Positions 43,658 to 52,005 of a stretch of 64,000 nt of DNA are shown piece by piece. Origin of the DNA: an uncultured Bacilli bacterium. GTDB taxonomy: Bacteria; Bacillota_I; Bacilli_A; RF39; UBA660. The position numbers and the translations under genes are program-made. Location: assembly GCA_910585045.1 (NCBI GenBank), contig CAJUCD010000004.1, forward strand, positions 55,715 through 119,714, in the 5' to 3' direction. The notes under the pieces were generated by a model. That model was not told the origin of the DNA, made no database searches, and was given only the letters and a program-made list of their open reading frames with translations. Every line of letters starts with the position of its first letter. The first letter of the stretch is position 1.

Positions 43658-44386
43658 TTGTTTATGCACAATGAAGAACTAGAAAATATCAAAAAAGAAT
43701 TTTTAAGAATAAAGAAAATGGGTTATATATGTAATACTAAAAAAATATCTAATGGGATAGTTAATGTTTTTAATAGTAATATTAATACCAAATTATTAAA
43801 AAATGTAGATATTAAGAGTAAAGGCAATTATACAAGAGTTTACAAAAAACTATTTTTGGCTCCACCTGATGGTGATAGTGAATATATTAAAAGGCTATAT
43901 AAAAATTATAGCTATCAAGACCAAATAGATAAGAGATATCGTATTTTAGGATGTTTTATACAAGCTAATTGTTCTACTTTTATAGGAGCAAGATTTCTAT
44001 TTCGTCTCAAAATAAAATATGATGAAGAAAAAGTGTTTTTAACTATTTGTGACCGCAATTTTACAATTATTGAAGAAAAAGTATATTGGACCTTTGATTC
44101 TCTTAAAAACAATTTAAAAAATAATTTTCCTACTTTAGTACTTATAAAAGCTTGGTCTAAAACCATTAAAGGTTTAGAGTATTATAAATATTATGATATT
44201 GAATTTTTAGAATTAAAATCTTTTTCTTCCTTTCTAAAATTATTAGAAGATGGAACTATAAGAATAAGTCTTAAAATAGGAACTTTTCGAAAGGGTTCAA
44301 AAAAAGGACAAATTAATAATTTTGGAACTTACTTTGAAATCCAAGAATTAGATTATGAAAAATTATATACTAAACTTAAATTATAG
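43658..44386 (+). CDS. MvaI/BcnI-like restriction endonuclease domain protein, orphan
   Basis: A 242-residue protein. The C-terminal half matches the MvaI/BcnI-like nuclease family: TYW-type YWTFDSLKNNL, LVLIKAWSKTIKGLEYYKYY, FLKLLEDGTIRISLKIGTF and the closing GTYFEI. The usual N-terminal catalytic segment (PDxxGxEIKT) is shortened and changed to KNVDIKSKGN, so catalysis may be lost. No methyltransferase gene is adjacent. It could be a solitary nuclease, an inactivated remnant or a derived DNA-binding protein. Confidence 0.65.
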   Translation: MFMHNEELENIKKEFLRIKKMGYICNTKKISNGIVNVFNSNINTKLLKNVDIKSKGNYTRVYKKLFLAPPDGDSEYIKRLYKNYSYQDQIDKRYRILGCFIQANCSTFIGARFLFRLKIKYDEEKVFLTICDRNFTIIEEKVYWTFDSLKNNLKNNFPTLVLIKAWSKTIKGLEYYKYYDIEFLELKSFSSFLKLLEDGTIRISLKIGTFRKGSKKGQINNFGTYFEIQELDYEKLYTKLKL

Positions 44387-44427
44387 CTTTTCTTCCTTTC
44401 TTATGATAAAATGAAAATGGTGATTAT

Positions 44428-44868
44428 ATGCAAAATAAAAGAATGTTAATGTCTATCGGAGGTATTATAAGTATTATTTTAATTTTGGGGTTATCCTCTA
44501 TATTTAATAAGGAACCTAAAAGTGATTTTATGGAAAATATCATTAATCAAATGAAATCTAGTACAAGCTTAGAAATTTATGAATTAGACACTAGTATTAA
44601 AGAAGAAAAGTACTCTTTAAAATCTACAATTAAGAAAAAAGAAGAAATAAATAAATTTCGAAATATTATAACCAGTGGATTTATATTAGATGAGGAGACT
44701 AAACAAGTTATTACTCCTAGATATAAATTAGTTTTTCTTGATAACAAATCTAAACAAATATTAGAAATAACTTTTTTTCCTAGTTTAAAAGTTAAAATTG
44801 ATAATACAATTTATGAAATAAGTAACATAGATTTTGAGACACTCGAAGATATTATCAAAAATAGCTAG
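44428..44868 (+). CDS. Single-pass membrane protein, unknown
   Basis: A 146-residue protein with a membrane segment at about 9-25 and a mixed alpha/beta extracytoplasmic domain ending in LKVKIDNTIYEISNIDFE. No lipobox or known family. It stands alone between the nuclease gene and the tRNA promoter. Confidence 0.5.
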   Translation: MQNKRMLMSIGGIISIILILGLSSIFNKEPKSDFMENIINQMKSSTSLEIYELDTSIKEEKYSLKSTIKKKEEINKFRNIITSGFILDEETKQVITPRYKLVFLDNKSKQILEITFFPSLKVKIDNTIYEISNIDFETLEDIIKNS

Positions 44869-44896
44869 ACAATTAATATGTTCTTGTAAAAAAGTC

Positions 44897-44925
44897 TTGA
44901 TTTTTGCATATATTTATACTATAAT
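44897..44925 (+). promoter_or_regulatory. Promoter of the tRNA-Arg/tRNA-Pro pair
   Basis: TTGATT (44897-44902), 17-bp spacer, TATAAT (44920-44925). Confidence 0.75.
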
Positions 44926-44962
44926 GAATATGCATTTAAAAAGAAGTGCGTTAATAAAGGAT

Positions 44963-45039
44963 GCGCTCTTAGCTCAATTGGATAGAGCGTTAGACTACGG
45001 ATCTAAAGGTTAGGGGTTCGACTCCCTTAGGGCGCACCA
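44963..45039 (+). tRNA. tRNA-Arg (anticodon ACG)
   Basis: A 77-nt cloverleaf: acceptor GCGCTCT/AGGGCGC, D-stem GCTC/GAGC, anticodon loop CTACGGA, T-loop TTCGACT, encoded CCA. The ACG anticodon, read as inosine after editing, serves CGN codons. Confidence 0.95.
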
Positions 45040-45043
45040 TCTT

Positions 45044-45120
45044 CGAGAAGTAGCACAATTTGGCAGTGCACTTGGTTTGGGACCAAGGGGTTGCAGGTTC
45101 AAATCCTGTCTTCTCGACCA
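45044..45120 (+). tRNA. tRNA-Pro (anticodon TGG)
   Basis: A 77-nt cloverleaf: acceptor CGAGAAG/CTTCTCG, anticodon loop TTTGGGA, T-loop TTCAAAT, encoded CCA. It starts four bases after tRNA-Arg. Confidence 0.95.
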
Positions 45121-45133
45121 TTTCGTAATATAT

Positions 45134-45153
45134 CCCCATAATATGGGGTTTTT
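45134..45153 (+). terminator. Terminator of the tRNA operon
   Basis: CCCCAT, AAT, ATGGGG followed by five T. Confidence 0.8.
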
Positions 45154-45171
45154 ATATGCCTTAAATAACAC

Positions 45172-45200
45172 TTGATTATTTGGTAGAAATCTTTTATAAT
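45172..45200 (+). promoter_or_regulatory. Sigma-A type promoter
   Basis: TTGATT (45172-45177), 17-bp spacer, TATAAT (45195-45200), before the 465-residue gene. Confidence 0.7.
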
Positions 45201-45226
45201 ATCTAATACAAAAAGAAGGGGATTTT

Positions 45227-46624
45227 ATGTGTTACTTAGAGCATATGCTTTTAGAAGGTAAAGTAGAAGTTCTTAATTCATTCAGTGAAGAAGAACTAAT
45301 AGAGCAAGCTAGATTAATTAAAAATAGTAAATATAAATTAGATATAATAAATACCTGTAGAGACTTTTTCTTTATTCATCCAGAATTTTGGCTTTTAGTT
45401 TTATGTGATTTAGAGGAGTATTTTGATATTTCAGTAGAATTAAAAGAAACTATTGAAAGAGAGTTTAATTATGAAGAATGTTTAAGTTTAATAAAATTTT
45501 CTAAAGGTGAAGAATACATTAAAAATAATATTGTTTCTCTAATAGCTAATAATCCCAATATATTAGAAATTTTAATTTCCCAAATTATTAAAGATTATGC
45601 CCCTAAAAAGCAAGATTTAGAAAATCTTTTATATCATGATGATATGCATATTAGAGCCTTAACTATATGCCATTTAATAACAGCGCATCCTAATATTTTA
45701 GCACTATATAATGAAGATATTATTAAAATGATGATGAAGTTTAATATTAACGGTCAAATAGAATATATGAATAGTGAAGATGCGAGTGAAATAGCTTATC
45801 GTCTTTTCTATACTGAAAATATATCATTATTTAATAAAGTAAAAGAATTTATTTTTAGAAGTTATCAAACTAATACTTTAGGAACAAAAATTTTAGATTA
45901 TTGTAATGTTTATCACTATTCTCCAACTCCTAAAAGTGAAGCAGAACTTGCATCGGATGCCAATAGATATTTTGCTAGCAATCCTAATATTCGTTTTTAT
46001 TTAAGTAGTAATTGGAGTTCAAATTTGAACCAAAAGATTTTAGACTATTTTAGTCATTATTTAGCTATTTATAACAAAATTGGTCAAGCTCCTGTTGATA
46101 GAATATATTTTAATGGTTTAGGCGAAAAGCTAGAACAGTACATTGATAAGTATTTAAGCCTTAGTACTAAGCATAAAGATGTACATTTTCCAAATTTTAG
46201 CGGAACAACTTGTGTAGCTATAAGAATTGGAGATTTTATCTTGAAATTAATAAACAAGAAATATAATTGCGCTCCTATAATATGTCCTGACTTATATTTA
46301 ATAATCAAAAGTTTAGAAGAAGACTACATCAGAAAAGATAGTGGGGTAGTTATTGCAGGCTTAGAAGTTGCGCCATTTTTAGAAAGAGATGCATCAGGTG
46401 TTCCATCTATATATCTTGATAAATTTATGTCTACATTAAAAGATATGGGATATGTATATTTAGATGCTAGTAATCATGACAATTTTAGGTTATTAGATTC
46501 TTATCAAGATGCATTTACTGAAAATCCTGAATTCTTACCAGATTGGTTTAAAGAGTATCCTATTGTCATAGTTGACCGTGATGCTATAATTAAAACTGAA
46601 GAACATTATTATAGTCGCCATTAA
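45227..46624 (+). CDS. Unknown protein with kinase-like C-terminal region
   Basis: A 465-residue soluble protein. The first ~230 residues are helical and repeat-like. The C-terminal part has features of a protein- or aminoglycoside-kinase-like fold: VAIRIGDFILKLINKKY could be the lysine strand, YLDASNHDNFRLLDS the catalytic-loop position, and PIVIVDRDAI the DFG-like strand. The standard HxDxxxN and DFG residues are altered, so it may be a pseudokinase or unrelated. It has a good promoter and a GAAGGGGA ribosome binding site. No functional partner adjoins. Confidence 0.45.
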   Translation: MCYLEHMLLEGKVEVLNSFSEEELIEQARLIKNSKYKLDIINTCRDFFFIHPEFWLLVLCDLEEYFDISVELKETIEREFNYEECLSLIKFSKGEEYIKNNIVSLIANNPNILEILISQIIKDYAPKKQDLENLLYHDDMHIRALTICHLITAHPNILALYNEDIIKMMMKFNINGQIEYMNSEDASEIAYRLFYTENISLFNKVKEFIFRSYQTNTLGTKILDYCNVYHYSPTPKSEAELASDANRYFASNPNIRFYLSSNWSSNLNQKILDYFSHYLAIYNKIGQAPVDRIYFNGLGEKLEQYIDKYLSLSTKHKDVHFPNFSGTTCVAIRIGDFILKLINKKYNCAPIICPDLYLIIKSLEEDYIRKDSGVVIAGLEVAPFLERDASGVPSIYLDKFMSTLKDMGYVYLDASNHDNFRLLDSYQDAFTENPEFLPDWFKEYPIVIVDRDAIIKTEEHYYSRH

Positions 46625-46626
46625 AA

Positions 46627-46654
46627 AAGATTAAAGTCTAACACTTTAATCTTT
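46627..46654. terminator. Bidirectional terminator between convergent genes
   Basis: AAAGATTAAAGT pairs with ACTTTAATCTTT around a 4-base loop, with A- and T-rich flanks. Confidence 0.7.
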
Positions 46655-47083
46655 ATCTTTGCCTAGAATTTTATCAATAGAATAATGATATTTTTTTGCA
46701 AGTTCTACTAATACCACAGTTAAAATTAATGACTTACTATTTTCATATCTATTCCAAGTAGGCTGATTAATATTTAAAGCATCAGCAATAGCCACTTGAG
46801 TAAGACCTTTTTTAGTTCTAATTTTTTTTAAATTTTCACCTGTGATTTTAATTTTTATATCAGGTTTTGCATTAGAATATTTCTTCTTATTATTAAAACC
46901 TACAACATAATCAATAGAAACATCAAAATAATTACAGAACTGATTAAGTCTTCGAAGGGGAATAGTATCTGTACCGCATTCCCACATACTATATGAACCT
47001 TTAGTTACATTCATAATCTCTGCGATATCTTTTTGTTTCAAACCTGCTTCTTCTCGAATTTCTTTCATCCTAGGAAATTGCAT
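46646..47083 (-). CDS. Tandem helix-turn-helix XRE-type regulator
   Basis: A 145-residue cytoplasmic DNA-binding protein with two Cro/C1-type domains: residues about 1-60 (KQKDIAEIMNVTKGSYSMWE) and 82-140 (TQVAIADALNINQPTWNRYE). Double-domain XRE proteins may recognise extended or asymmetric operators. The start at 47083 is set by GGTGAT just upstream on the minus strand; the frame is open nine codons further. It diverges from the gene at 47201, whose promoter it may control. Confidence 0.75.
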   Translation of the reverse strand: MQFPRMKEIREEAGLKQKDIAEIMNVTKGSYSMWECGTDTIPLRRLNQFCNYFDVSIDYVVGFNNKKKYSNAKPDIKIKITGENLKKIRTKKGLTQVAIADALNINQPTWNRYENSKSLILTVVLVELAKKYHYSIDKILGKDKD

Positions 47084-47154
47084 AATTATCACCAGTAATA
47101 ATTTTCTCAAAAAAATTGAGTATATTCACTTTTTGGAGTTTATATGCATAATAT

Positions 47155-47183
47155 TTTACAATTTGAGAATTATATGATAAAAT
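47155..47183 (+). promoter_or_regulatory. Promoter in the divergent intergenic region
   Basis: TTTACA (47155-47160), 17-bp spacer, TGATAAAAT with TAAAAT at 47178-47183. Confidence 0.55.
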
Positions 47184-47200
47184 TATATTAGGTGATAATA

Positions 47201-47791
47201 ATGGATAAGGGCATTTATATTACAAATTTATTTGATAATATAAAAAATAATATCGAATTTGATAGTGATATAATTGCAATTAACACCATACTAAATACTA
47301 TGCTAAAAATTGATTTAAATAAAAGCATTAAAAGTTGGAAATATGTTTTAAAAAGGTACAATATTAAATTATTATCTAAAGATATGGATTTTACGCCAAT
47401 TTTAAAAGATTATCCTACACATTTATTAGAAGAAATAGGTTTGCAAAATTTTTTAGATTTAATAAATTCTTTCAAAAAAGAACATTTAGAATATCTACAT
47501 AATAATTTATTTAATATATATTTAGAAGAATGTGGACTTTTTACAGCATTAAGTAAAATAATTATTACTGGAGATAAGAAAAGGGAAAGGGAATTCATAG
47601 ATATAGCTATAAAAGAATATAAAAGCTACCCATTAGGTATATTTGACCCCGCTGACTTTATCCACCGTGTTATTATATTTCATTTACAAAACAATTTAAA
47701 AGATATTAGTTTTCTTTTAACACTTGCAGAGATTCCTAGAAGCAAAAAAGACCAAGCTTTACTAAAAACACTCTTAATTGACTACATTTAA
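47201..47791 (+). CDS. Unknown helical protein
   Basis: A 196-residue, mostly alpha-helical soluble protein with no recognised domain. The ATG at 47201 follows AGGTGAT; a GTG at 47192 overlaps that ribosome binding site. It is divergent from the tandem HTH regulator and may be its target. No paralog is present in the window. Confidence 0.5.
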   Translation: MDKGIYITNLFDNIKNNIEFDSDIIAINTILNTMLKIDLNKSIKSWKYVLKRYNIKLLSKDMDFTPILKDYPTHLLEEIGLQNFLDLINSFKKEHLEYLHNNLFNIYLEECGLFTALSKIIITGDKKREREFIDIAIKEYKSYPLGIFDPADFIHRVIIFHLQNNLKDISFLLTLAEIPRSKKDQALLKTLLIDYI

Positions 47792-47884
47792 TGTTGTACA
47801 TGTAAAAAAATGTCAAATTTTTATAGTTTAACTTCATAAATATGTAAATATTTAGTATTATAATATTGTAAAGGAAGTGGTTAT

Positions 47885-48079
47885 ATGTTATATCCTTCAA
47901 TCGATAAACTACTAAATATTGTTGATTCGAAGTATATTTTAGTTCATGTTTCTTCAAAAAGAAGTAAACAAATGCTTGAAAATCGTCATTTTCAAATGAA
48001 AGCAAAAGAATACGTTAATAAGAAGGAACTTGGAAGAGCTTTAGAGGAAATTGAAAAGGGTTTAGTAAAAATTCAATAA
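47885..48079 (+). CDS. rpoZ: RNA polymerase omega subunit
   Basis: A 64-residue protein starting MLYPSIDKLLNIVDSKYILV with the central SSKRSKQM (normally ARRAREL) and KELGRALEEIEKG. This is the short Firmicutes form of omega, which supports RNA polymerase assembly. It has a GGAAGTGG ribosome binding site and is not in the usual gmk operon. Confidence 0.8.
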   Translation: MLYPSIDKLLNIVDSKYILVHVSSKRSKQMLENRHFQMKAKEYVNKKELGRALEEIEKGLVKIQ

Positions 48080-48094
48080 ATTCACAAAAAACTC

Positions 48095-48123
48095 TTGATT
48101 TTAACTATCCTGTATGTTAAGAT
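48095..48123 (+). promoter_or_regulatory. Promoter of tRNA-Ala
   Basis: TTGATT (48095-48100), 17-bp spacer, TAAGAT (48118-48123). Confidence 0.65.
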
Positions 48124-48136
48124 AGTTATGTCCTTT

Positions 48137-48213
48137 GGGGAATTAGCTCAGTTGGCTAGAGCATCTGCCTTGCACGCAGAGGGTCGCGGGTTCGAGTCCC
48201 ACATTCTCCACCA
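48137..48213 (+). tRNA. tRNA-Ala (anticodon TGC)
   Basis: A 77-nt cloverleaf: acceptor GGGGAAT/ATTCTCC, D-stem GCTC/GAGC, anticodon loop CTTGCAC, T-loop TTCGAGT, encoded CCA. Confidence 0.95.
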
Positions 48214-48221
48214 TTGAGGTT

Positions 48222-48254
48222 AAAAGTCGCACTTTAAGCGATTTTACATATATA
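48222..48254 (+). terminator. Hairpin downstream of tRNA-Ala
   Basis: AAAGTCGC pairs with GCGATTTT around the loop; followed by TTTTAC-type sequence, a modest T-run. Confidence 0.5.
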
Positions 48255-48316
48255 AAGTTCATAGTATTTGATATTATGGGCTTTTTTCATTGTTGTAAAG
48301 GAGTTGATGAATTTTT

Positions 48317-48532
48317 ATGAAAACGACCATAGAAACATTAGAATTTCCTTGTGAAATTAAGAAAAAACTAAAAATGAAAGTTAGTATGGGAAACTTAGAA
48401 GTTGAATTTATAGATGGACATTTGATTAAATTTGATAAAACGAATTTAAGTGTACAAGAGACATATAAGATTATAGTTAATAATAAGCATCATACTTTAA
48501 TTGCTCTACTTTATAATGATGAAGATAAATAA
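48317..48532 (+). CDS. Small unknown protein
   Basis: A 71-residue beta-rich protein with no recognised family. AAAGGAG lies about 15 bases upstream. Its stop sits two bases before the ATG of the next gene, indicating an operon. Confidence 0.4.
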   Translation: MKTTIETLEFPCEIKKKLKMKVSMGNLEVEFIDGHLIKFDKTNLSVQETYKIIVNNKHHTLIALLYNDEDK

Positions 48533-48533
48533 A

Positions 48534-49031
48534 ATGAGTAAAATAATAAAATATGCTATTGTTCCAGTATGTCTTGTACTTGCACTCTTTATAGGAGCTT
48601 CATTAAATGAAGGAAACAATATTTTGGAAGATAATGTTATAGGTGCCATGAAAGTATATGCCTATACTATGTCAGAAGATGAAAAAGTAGAAAAAACAGA
48701 ATTAAAAGATAACATTAAATTAGGTCTTGCTAGTTATAATTTGGCAATGTCAAGTGTACCAGGTTATCCAATTGTGTTTGAACTAGAAAATGTAGATTAT
48801 CTAAAGATCGAAGTTAATAATGGAAATATTTTAGATTGGAATGGTGATACAGGCAAAGTAACTAGTTTAGGCACTACATATCAATTATCTAATAATAGTA
48901 CTTTATATTTTAATGTAAATATAAACACAAATATAAAAATAACAGGAATTAGAAATAAAAATGAAGTGTTTGAAAAGAATATAACCATTTTAAGTGATGA
49001 TGATTTTAATTACTATGTGATATTAAAATAG
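48534..49031 (+). CDS. Secreted or membrane-anchored protein, unknown
   Basis: A 165-residue protein with an N-terminal hydrophobic segment (KYAIVPVCLVLALFIGASLN) and a beta-rich extracytoplasmic domain. No lipobox. I use the ATG at 48534; two other in-frame ATGs lie inside the upstream gene. It is followed by a strong terminator. Function unknown. Confidence 0.5.
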   Translation: MSKIIKYAIVPVCLVLALFIGASLNEGNNILEDNVIGAMKVYAYTMSEDEKVEKTELKDNIKLGLASYNLAMSSVPGYPIVFELENVDYLKIEVNNGNILDWNGDTGKVTSLGTTYQLSNNSTLYFNVNINTNIKITGIRNKNEVFEKNITILSDDDFNYYVILK

Positions 49032-49076
49032 TTATATTCAAATAATTATTAAGATGATTTAGAATTATAAATGTTT

Positions 49077-49116
49077 ATAGGCTATGGAAATTTTAATGTT
49101 TCCATAGCCTATTTTT
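49077..49116 (+). terminator. Strong intrinsic terminator
   Basis: AATAGGCTATGGAAA-type stem (ATAGGCTATGGAAA with TTTCCATAGCCTAT) followed by six T. It separates the backbone from the cassette region. Confidence 0.85.
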
Positions 49117-49228
49117 TGTGTTTCAACTACTATTAAAATGTCTTAAAAAGATGTATAATTAAATTATCAAAGTGATGCACAAATAGTAAGTTATCGCTGA
49201 GATTAAAAATAAAAAGGAGAATTAAAAT

Positions 49229-49681
49229 ATGGTACATTTAGTATATTGTGATGATAAATCAAAAGAATTAAATAAGATTTTAGATGGTAGTAAAACAATG
49301 ATTATAAGAGGTGCAGCAGGAAGAAAAATACCACATAGCAGAGTATTTAAAGATGAGATACTTTATTTTATGGAAAAAGGAACAAAAAAGATAACAGCAA
49401 AGGCAGTTGTAAAAGATGTTCAAAACTATGTAAAATTAAGTGATGAAGAAATAACAAAAACTATTGAAGATAATAATAATCAATTACAGTTAACTGATAA
49501 GCAAAAAGAAAGATGGCACAAAAAATGCTTATGTCTAGTTGAATTTACAAATGTAGAAGAAATTACAGCATTAGATTTTGACCATCAAGGAAATATGGAC
49601 GATTGGTTAATTATTGAAAAAATAGAAGATGTAGTTGTAGGTACAAGTATTCCTTACAACTATGAAAAATCAAGATTTTAG
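49229..49681 (+). CDS. ASCH/PUA-like protein, DUF5131 partner
   Basis: A 150-residue soluble protein: MVHLVYCDDKSKELNKILDG with KTMIIRG, ILYFMEKGTKKITAKAVV and the later CLCLVEFTNVEEI resemble an ASCH/PUA-like beta-barrel that binds RNA or nucleotides. It is 12 bp upstream of the DUF5131 gene, so the two are probably one unit. AAGGAG ribosome binding site; a TATAAT at 49154-49159 is the likely -10. Arginine is coded almost only by AGA, unlike ileS. Confidence 0.5.
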   Translation: MVHLVYCDDKSKELNKILDGSKTMIIRGAAGRKIPHSRVFKDEILYFMEKGTKKITAKAVVKDVQNYVKLSDEEITKTIEDNNNQLQLTDKQKERWHKKCLCLVEFTNVEEITALDFDHQGNMDDWLIIEKIEDVVVGTSIPYNYEKSRF

Positions 49682-49693
49682 GAGTAAAATAAT

Positions 49694-50410
49694 ATGGCAA
49701 TGTGGAATCCGTGGCAAGGGTGTAAAAAATGTAGTGATGGTTGTTTACATTGCTATATTCATAAAGGCGATTCAAAAAGAAATGTCGATACAAATGATAT
49801 AGTAAAAACAAAAGACTTTGAAAAACCAATAGAAAAATTAAAAAATGGTAATTATAAAATGAAATCTGGAATTGTTTATTTATGTTTTTCTACTGATTTT
49901 CTAATAGAAGAAGCAGATAAGTGGAGAAATGAATGTTGGAAAATGATTAAAGAAAGACAGGACTGTACTTTTTTGTTTCTAACAAAAAGAATTGATAGAT
50001 TTATGAAATGTATTCCAGATGACTGGGAAGATGGATACGATAATGTAGTTGTATGTTGCACTATTGAAAATCAAAAAAATGCAGATTATAAATTATCAAT
50101 ATTTAAAGATTTGCCAATAAAACATAAATGTATAACAGCACAACCATTATTAGAAAAAATATACATTGAAAAATATCTCGATAATATTGAATTAGTAGTT
50201 GTTGGTGGAGAATCTGATATAAATGCTAGGATATTTAATTATGACTGGGCATTAGATATTAGAGAACAATGTATAAGAAAGAATGTTAATTTTGAGTTTA
50301 GACAATGTGGAACTTATACCATAAAAGATGGAAAACAATATAAAATTCAAACAAAAGATTTGTGTAAACAAGCAAAATTAGCCAATATTGATTATAAAGG
50401 CAATTGCTAA
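49694..50410 (+). CDS. DUF5131 (phage Gp37/Gp68-like) Cys-cluster protein
   Basis: A 238-residue protein starting MAMWNPWQGCKKCSDGCLHC; four cysteines at 10, 13, 17 and 20 could bind an iron-sulfur cluster. FLFLTKRIDRF, VVVCCTIENQ, HKCITAQPLLEKI and LVVVGGESD are family motifs of DUF5131, a radical-SAM-like family common in phages and mobile elements. Its reaction is not established. It has AGGAG before the ATG. The stop overlaps the first clear AAATTACAAATT junction. Confidence 0.8.
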   Translation: MAMWNPWQGCKKCSDGCLHCYIHKGDSKRNVDTNDIVKTKDFEKPIEKLKNGNYKMKSGIVYLCFSTDFLIEEADKWRNECWKMIKERQDCTFLFLTKRIDRFMKCIPDDWEDGYDNVVVCCTIENQKNADYKLSIFKDLPIKHKCITAQPLLEKIYIEKYLDNIELVVVGGESDINARIFNYDWALDIREQCIRKNVNFEFRQCGTYTIKDGKQYKIQTKDLCKQAKLANIDYKGNC

Positions 50411-50422
50411 ATTACAAATTAT
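50409..50422 (+). repeat. Cassette junction motif a
   Basis: AAATTACAAATT, starting inside the stop codon of the DUF5131 gene and 28 bases before the next start. Confidence 0.7.
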
Positions 50423-50436
50423 TTAGGAGATTATAA

Positions 50437-50943
50437 ATGGAATTAGTAAGATTAAGAAAAGAAGATGTAAAAGAATTTAAGCAACTTATGATAGATGCTT
50501 TTCAGTGTGGATATGAATCTGTATATGGTAAAAGTGAAGAACAAATTTTACCAGAAAATGATATTGATAATGACCTTAATAATAAGAATAGTTATGCTTA
50601 TGAAATGATTGAAAATAATCAAATAGTTGGTGGAGTTGTTGTTACAATAAATAAAGAAACAAATTATAATCATTTAGACTTTTTATTTGTAAAAATTGGA
50701 GTTCAAAGCAAAGGAATAGGACAATCAATATGGAAAAAGATAGAAGAATTATATCCAAATACTGAAATATGGGAAACTTGTACTCCATATTTTGATAAAA
50801 GAAATATACATTTCTATGTAAATAGATTAGGATTTCATATAGTTGAATACTTTAATGAAAAACATCCAGATCCAAATATGCAATTAGATTGTTATAAAGA
50901 AGATGATGGAATGTTTAAATTTGAAAAGGTTATGAAAAAGTAA
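50437..50943 (+). CDS. GNAT-family acetyltransferase
   Basis: A 168-residue enzyme expected to acetylate an unknown amine from acetyl-CoA. IENNQIVGGVVVTIN, LDFLFVKIGVQSKGIGQSIWKK (acetyl-CoA loop Q/R-x-x-G-x-G/A as QSKGIG) and the late FYVNRLGF are GNAT motifs A and B. AGGAG precedes the ATG. GNAT genes are frequent cargo of integron cassettes. Confidence 0.85.
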   Translation: MELVRLRKEDVKEFKQLMIDAFQCGYESVYGKSEEQILPENDIDNDLNNKNSYAYEMIENNQIVGGVVVTINKETNYNHLDFLFVKIGVQSKGIGQSIWKKIEELYPNTEIWETCTPYFDKRNIHFYVNRLGFHIVEYFNEKHPDPNMQLDCYKEDDGMFKFEKVMKK

Positions 50944-50953
50944 TCATAACAAG

Positions 50954-50971
50954 AAATTACATTTTGAAAGG
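50954..50971 (+). repeat. Cassette junction motif b
   Basis: AAATTACATTTTGAAAGG, 25 bases before the next start, merging with its ribosome binding site. Confidence 0.7.
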
Positions 50972-50978
50972 AGCAGAA

Positions 50979-51329
50979 ATGGAAACAAAAATTATAAACG
51001 ATATAGCAATAGTAAAAAGCAATGAAATTATAATAAAAGATGTTCAATCAGCAATAGATTTTATTATGACTATCAAATATGAAACAAACTGCAATAAAAT
51101 AGCATTGAATAAAGATGCAATAATAGAAGATTTTTTTATATTAAGTAAAGGATTAGCAGGAGAAATTTTACAAAAATTTATAAATTATCAGACAAAATTT
51201 GCTATATATGGAGATTATTCAAAATATACAAGTAAACCATTAAAAGATTTCATATATGAAAGCAATAATGGTAAAGATATATTTTTTGTGGAAAATGAAG
51301 ATGAAGCAATAAAAATGTTAAGTAAGTAG
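50979..51329 (+). CDS. DUF4180 protein
   Basis: A 116-residue soluble protein. AIDFIMTIKYETNCNKIALN, EDFFILSKGLAGEILQKF and YSKYTSKPLKDFIYE are highly typical of DUF4180, a family of unknown function found mostly in accessory DNA. The start at 50979 follows AAAGGAG; the track-long frame begins five codons earlier. Single-gene cassette between two junction motifs. Confidence 0.8.
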   Translation: METKIINDIAIVKSNEIIIKDVQSAIDFIMTIKYETNCNKIALNKDAIIEDFFILSKGLAGEILQKFINYQTKFAIYGDYSKYTSKPLKDFIYESNNGKDIFFVENEDEAIKMLSK

Positions 51330-51335
51330 AAAGAA

Positions 51336-51350
51336 AAATTACAATTTTTA
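51336..51350 (+). repeat. Cassette junction motif c
   Basis: AAATTACAATTTTTA, 28 bases before the next start. Confidence 0.7.
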
Positions 51351-51363
51351 GAATGGAGCAAAA

Positions 51364-52002
51364 ATGAAAGAAGTTTTAGAAAAAATTAGAATACCTGATA
51401 AGAATCTAAAATTAAGTAGGAAGATTATAAATACAAGTTTAATATTTTTATTAGGAATAATATTGGGGATATTTTCTAAATGGCTAGATAATTTAAGTAT
51501 TGATGATACAGTATGGTGGCAACACATATTAGGCGTTTTAGATTTAGGAAATGTATTCTCTGAATTGGGAATATGGATATTTATTGCTATTACAATTTCT
51601 GTATTTAGTAAGACACCGTTAAGAGCAAGTTTAAATGTATTCTTATTATTTATAGGAATGACAGTAAGTTATCATTTATATACAATATGTGTTAGTGGTT
51701 TTAATCCAAAAAGTTATATGATGATTTGGTACACGATAACATCAATATCTCCTATACTTGCATTTATTTGTTGGTATGCAAAAAGTAAAAATAAAATATC
51801 ACTTATGATTAGTAGTTTGATACTGGCAGTAATGTTTATATTATCTTTTAGTATAGGTATGTGGTATTTTTATTTTAAAAGTATAATTGATACAATTTTA
51901 TTTATAGGAGCAATATTAGTGCTATATGTAAGTCCTAAAAATAGTGTTTATAATTTACTAATAGCATTATTATTAGCTTTTGTATTTAGAATTTTAGTAT
52001 AA
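51364..52002 (+). CDS. Polytopic membrane protein (DUF6518-like)
   Basis: A 212-residue protein with about six membrane segments. Residues 20-45 (TSLIFLLGIILGIFSKWLDN) and the sequence to RASLNVFLLFIGM resemble DUF6518 membrane proteins. Function unknown. A GGAG lies before the ATG. It fills one cassette. Confidence 0.6.
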   Translation: MKEVLEKIRIPDKNLKLSRKIINTSLIFLLGIILGIFSKWLDNLSIDDTVWWQHILGVLDLGNVFSELGIWIFIAITISVFSKTPLRASLNVFLLFIGMTVSYHLYTICVSGFNPKSYMMIWYTITSISPILAFICWYAKSKNKISLMISSLILAVMFILSFSIGMWYFYFKSIIDTILFIGAILVLYVSPKNSVYNLLIALLLAFVFRILV

Positions 52003-52005
52003 TAC

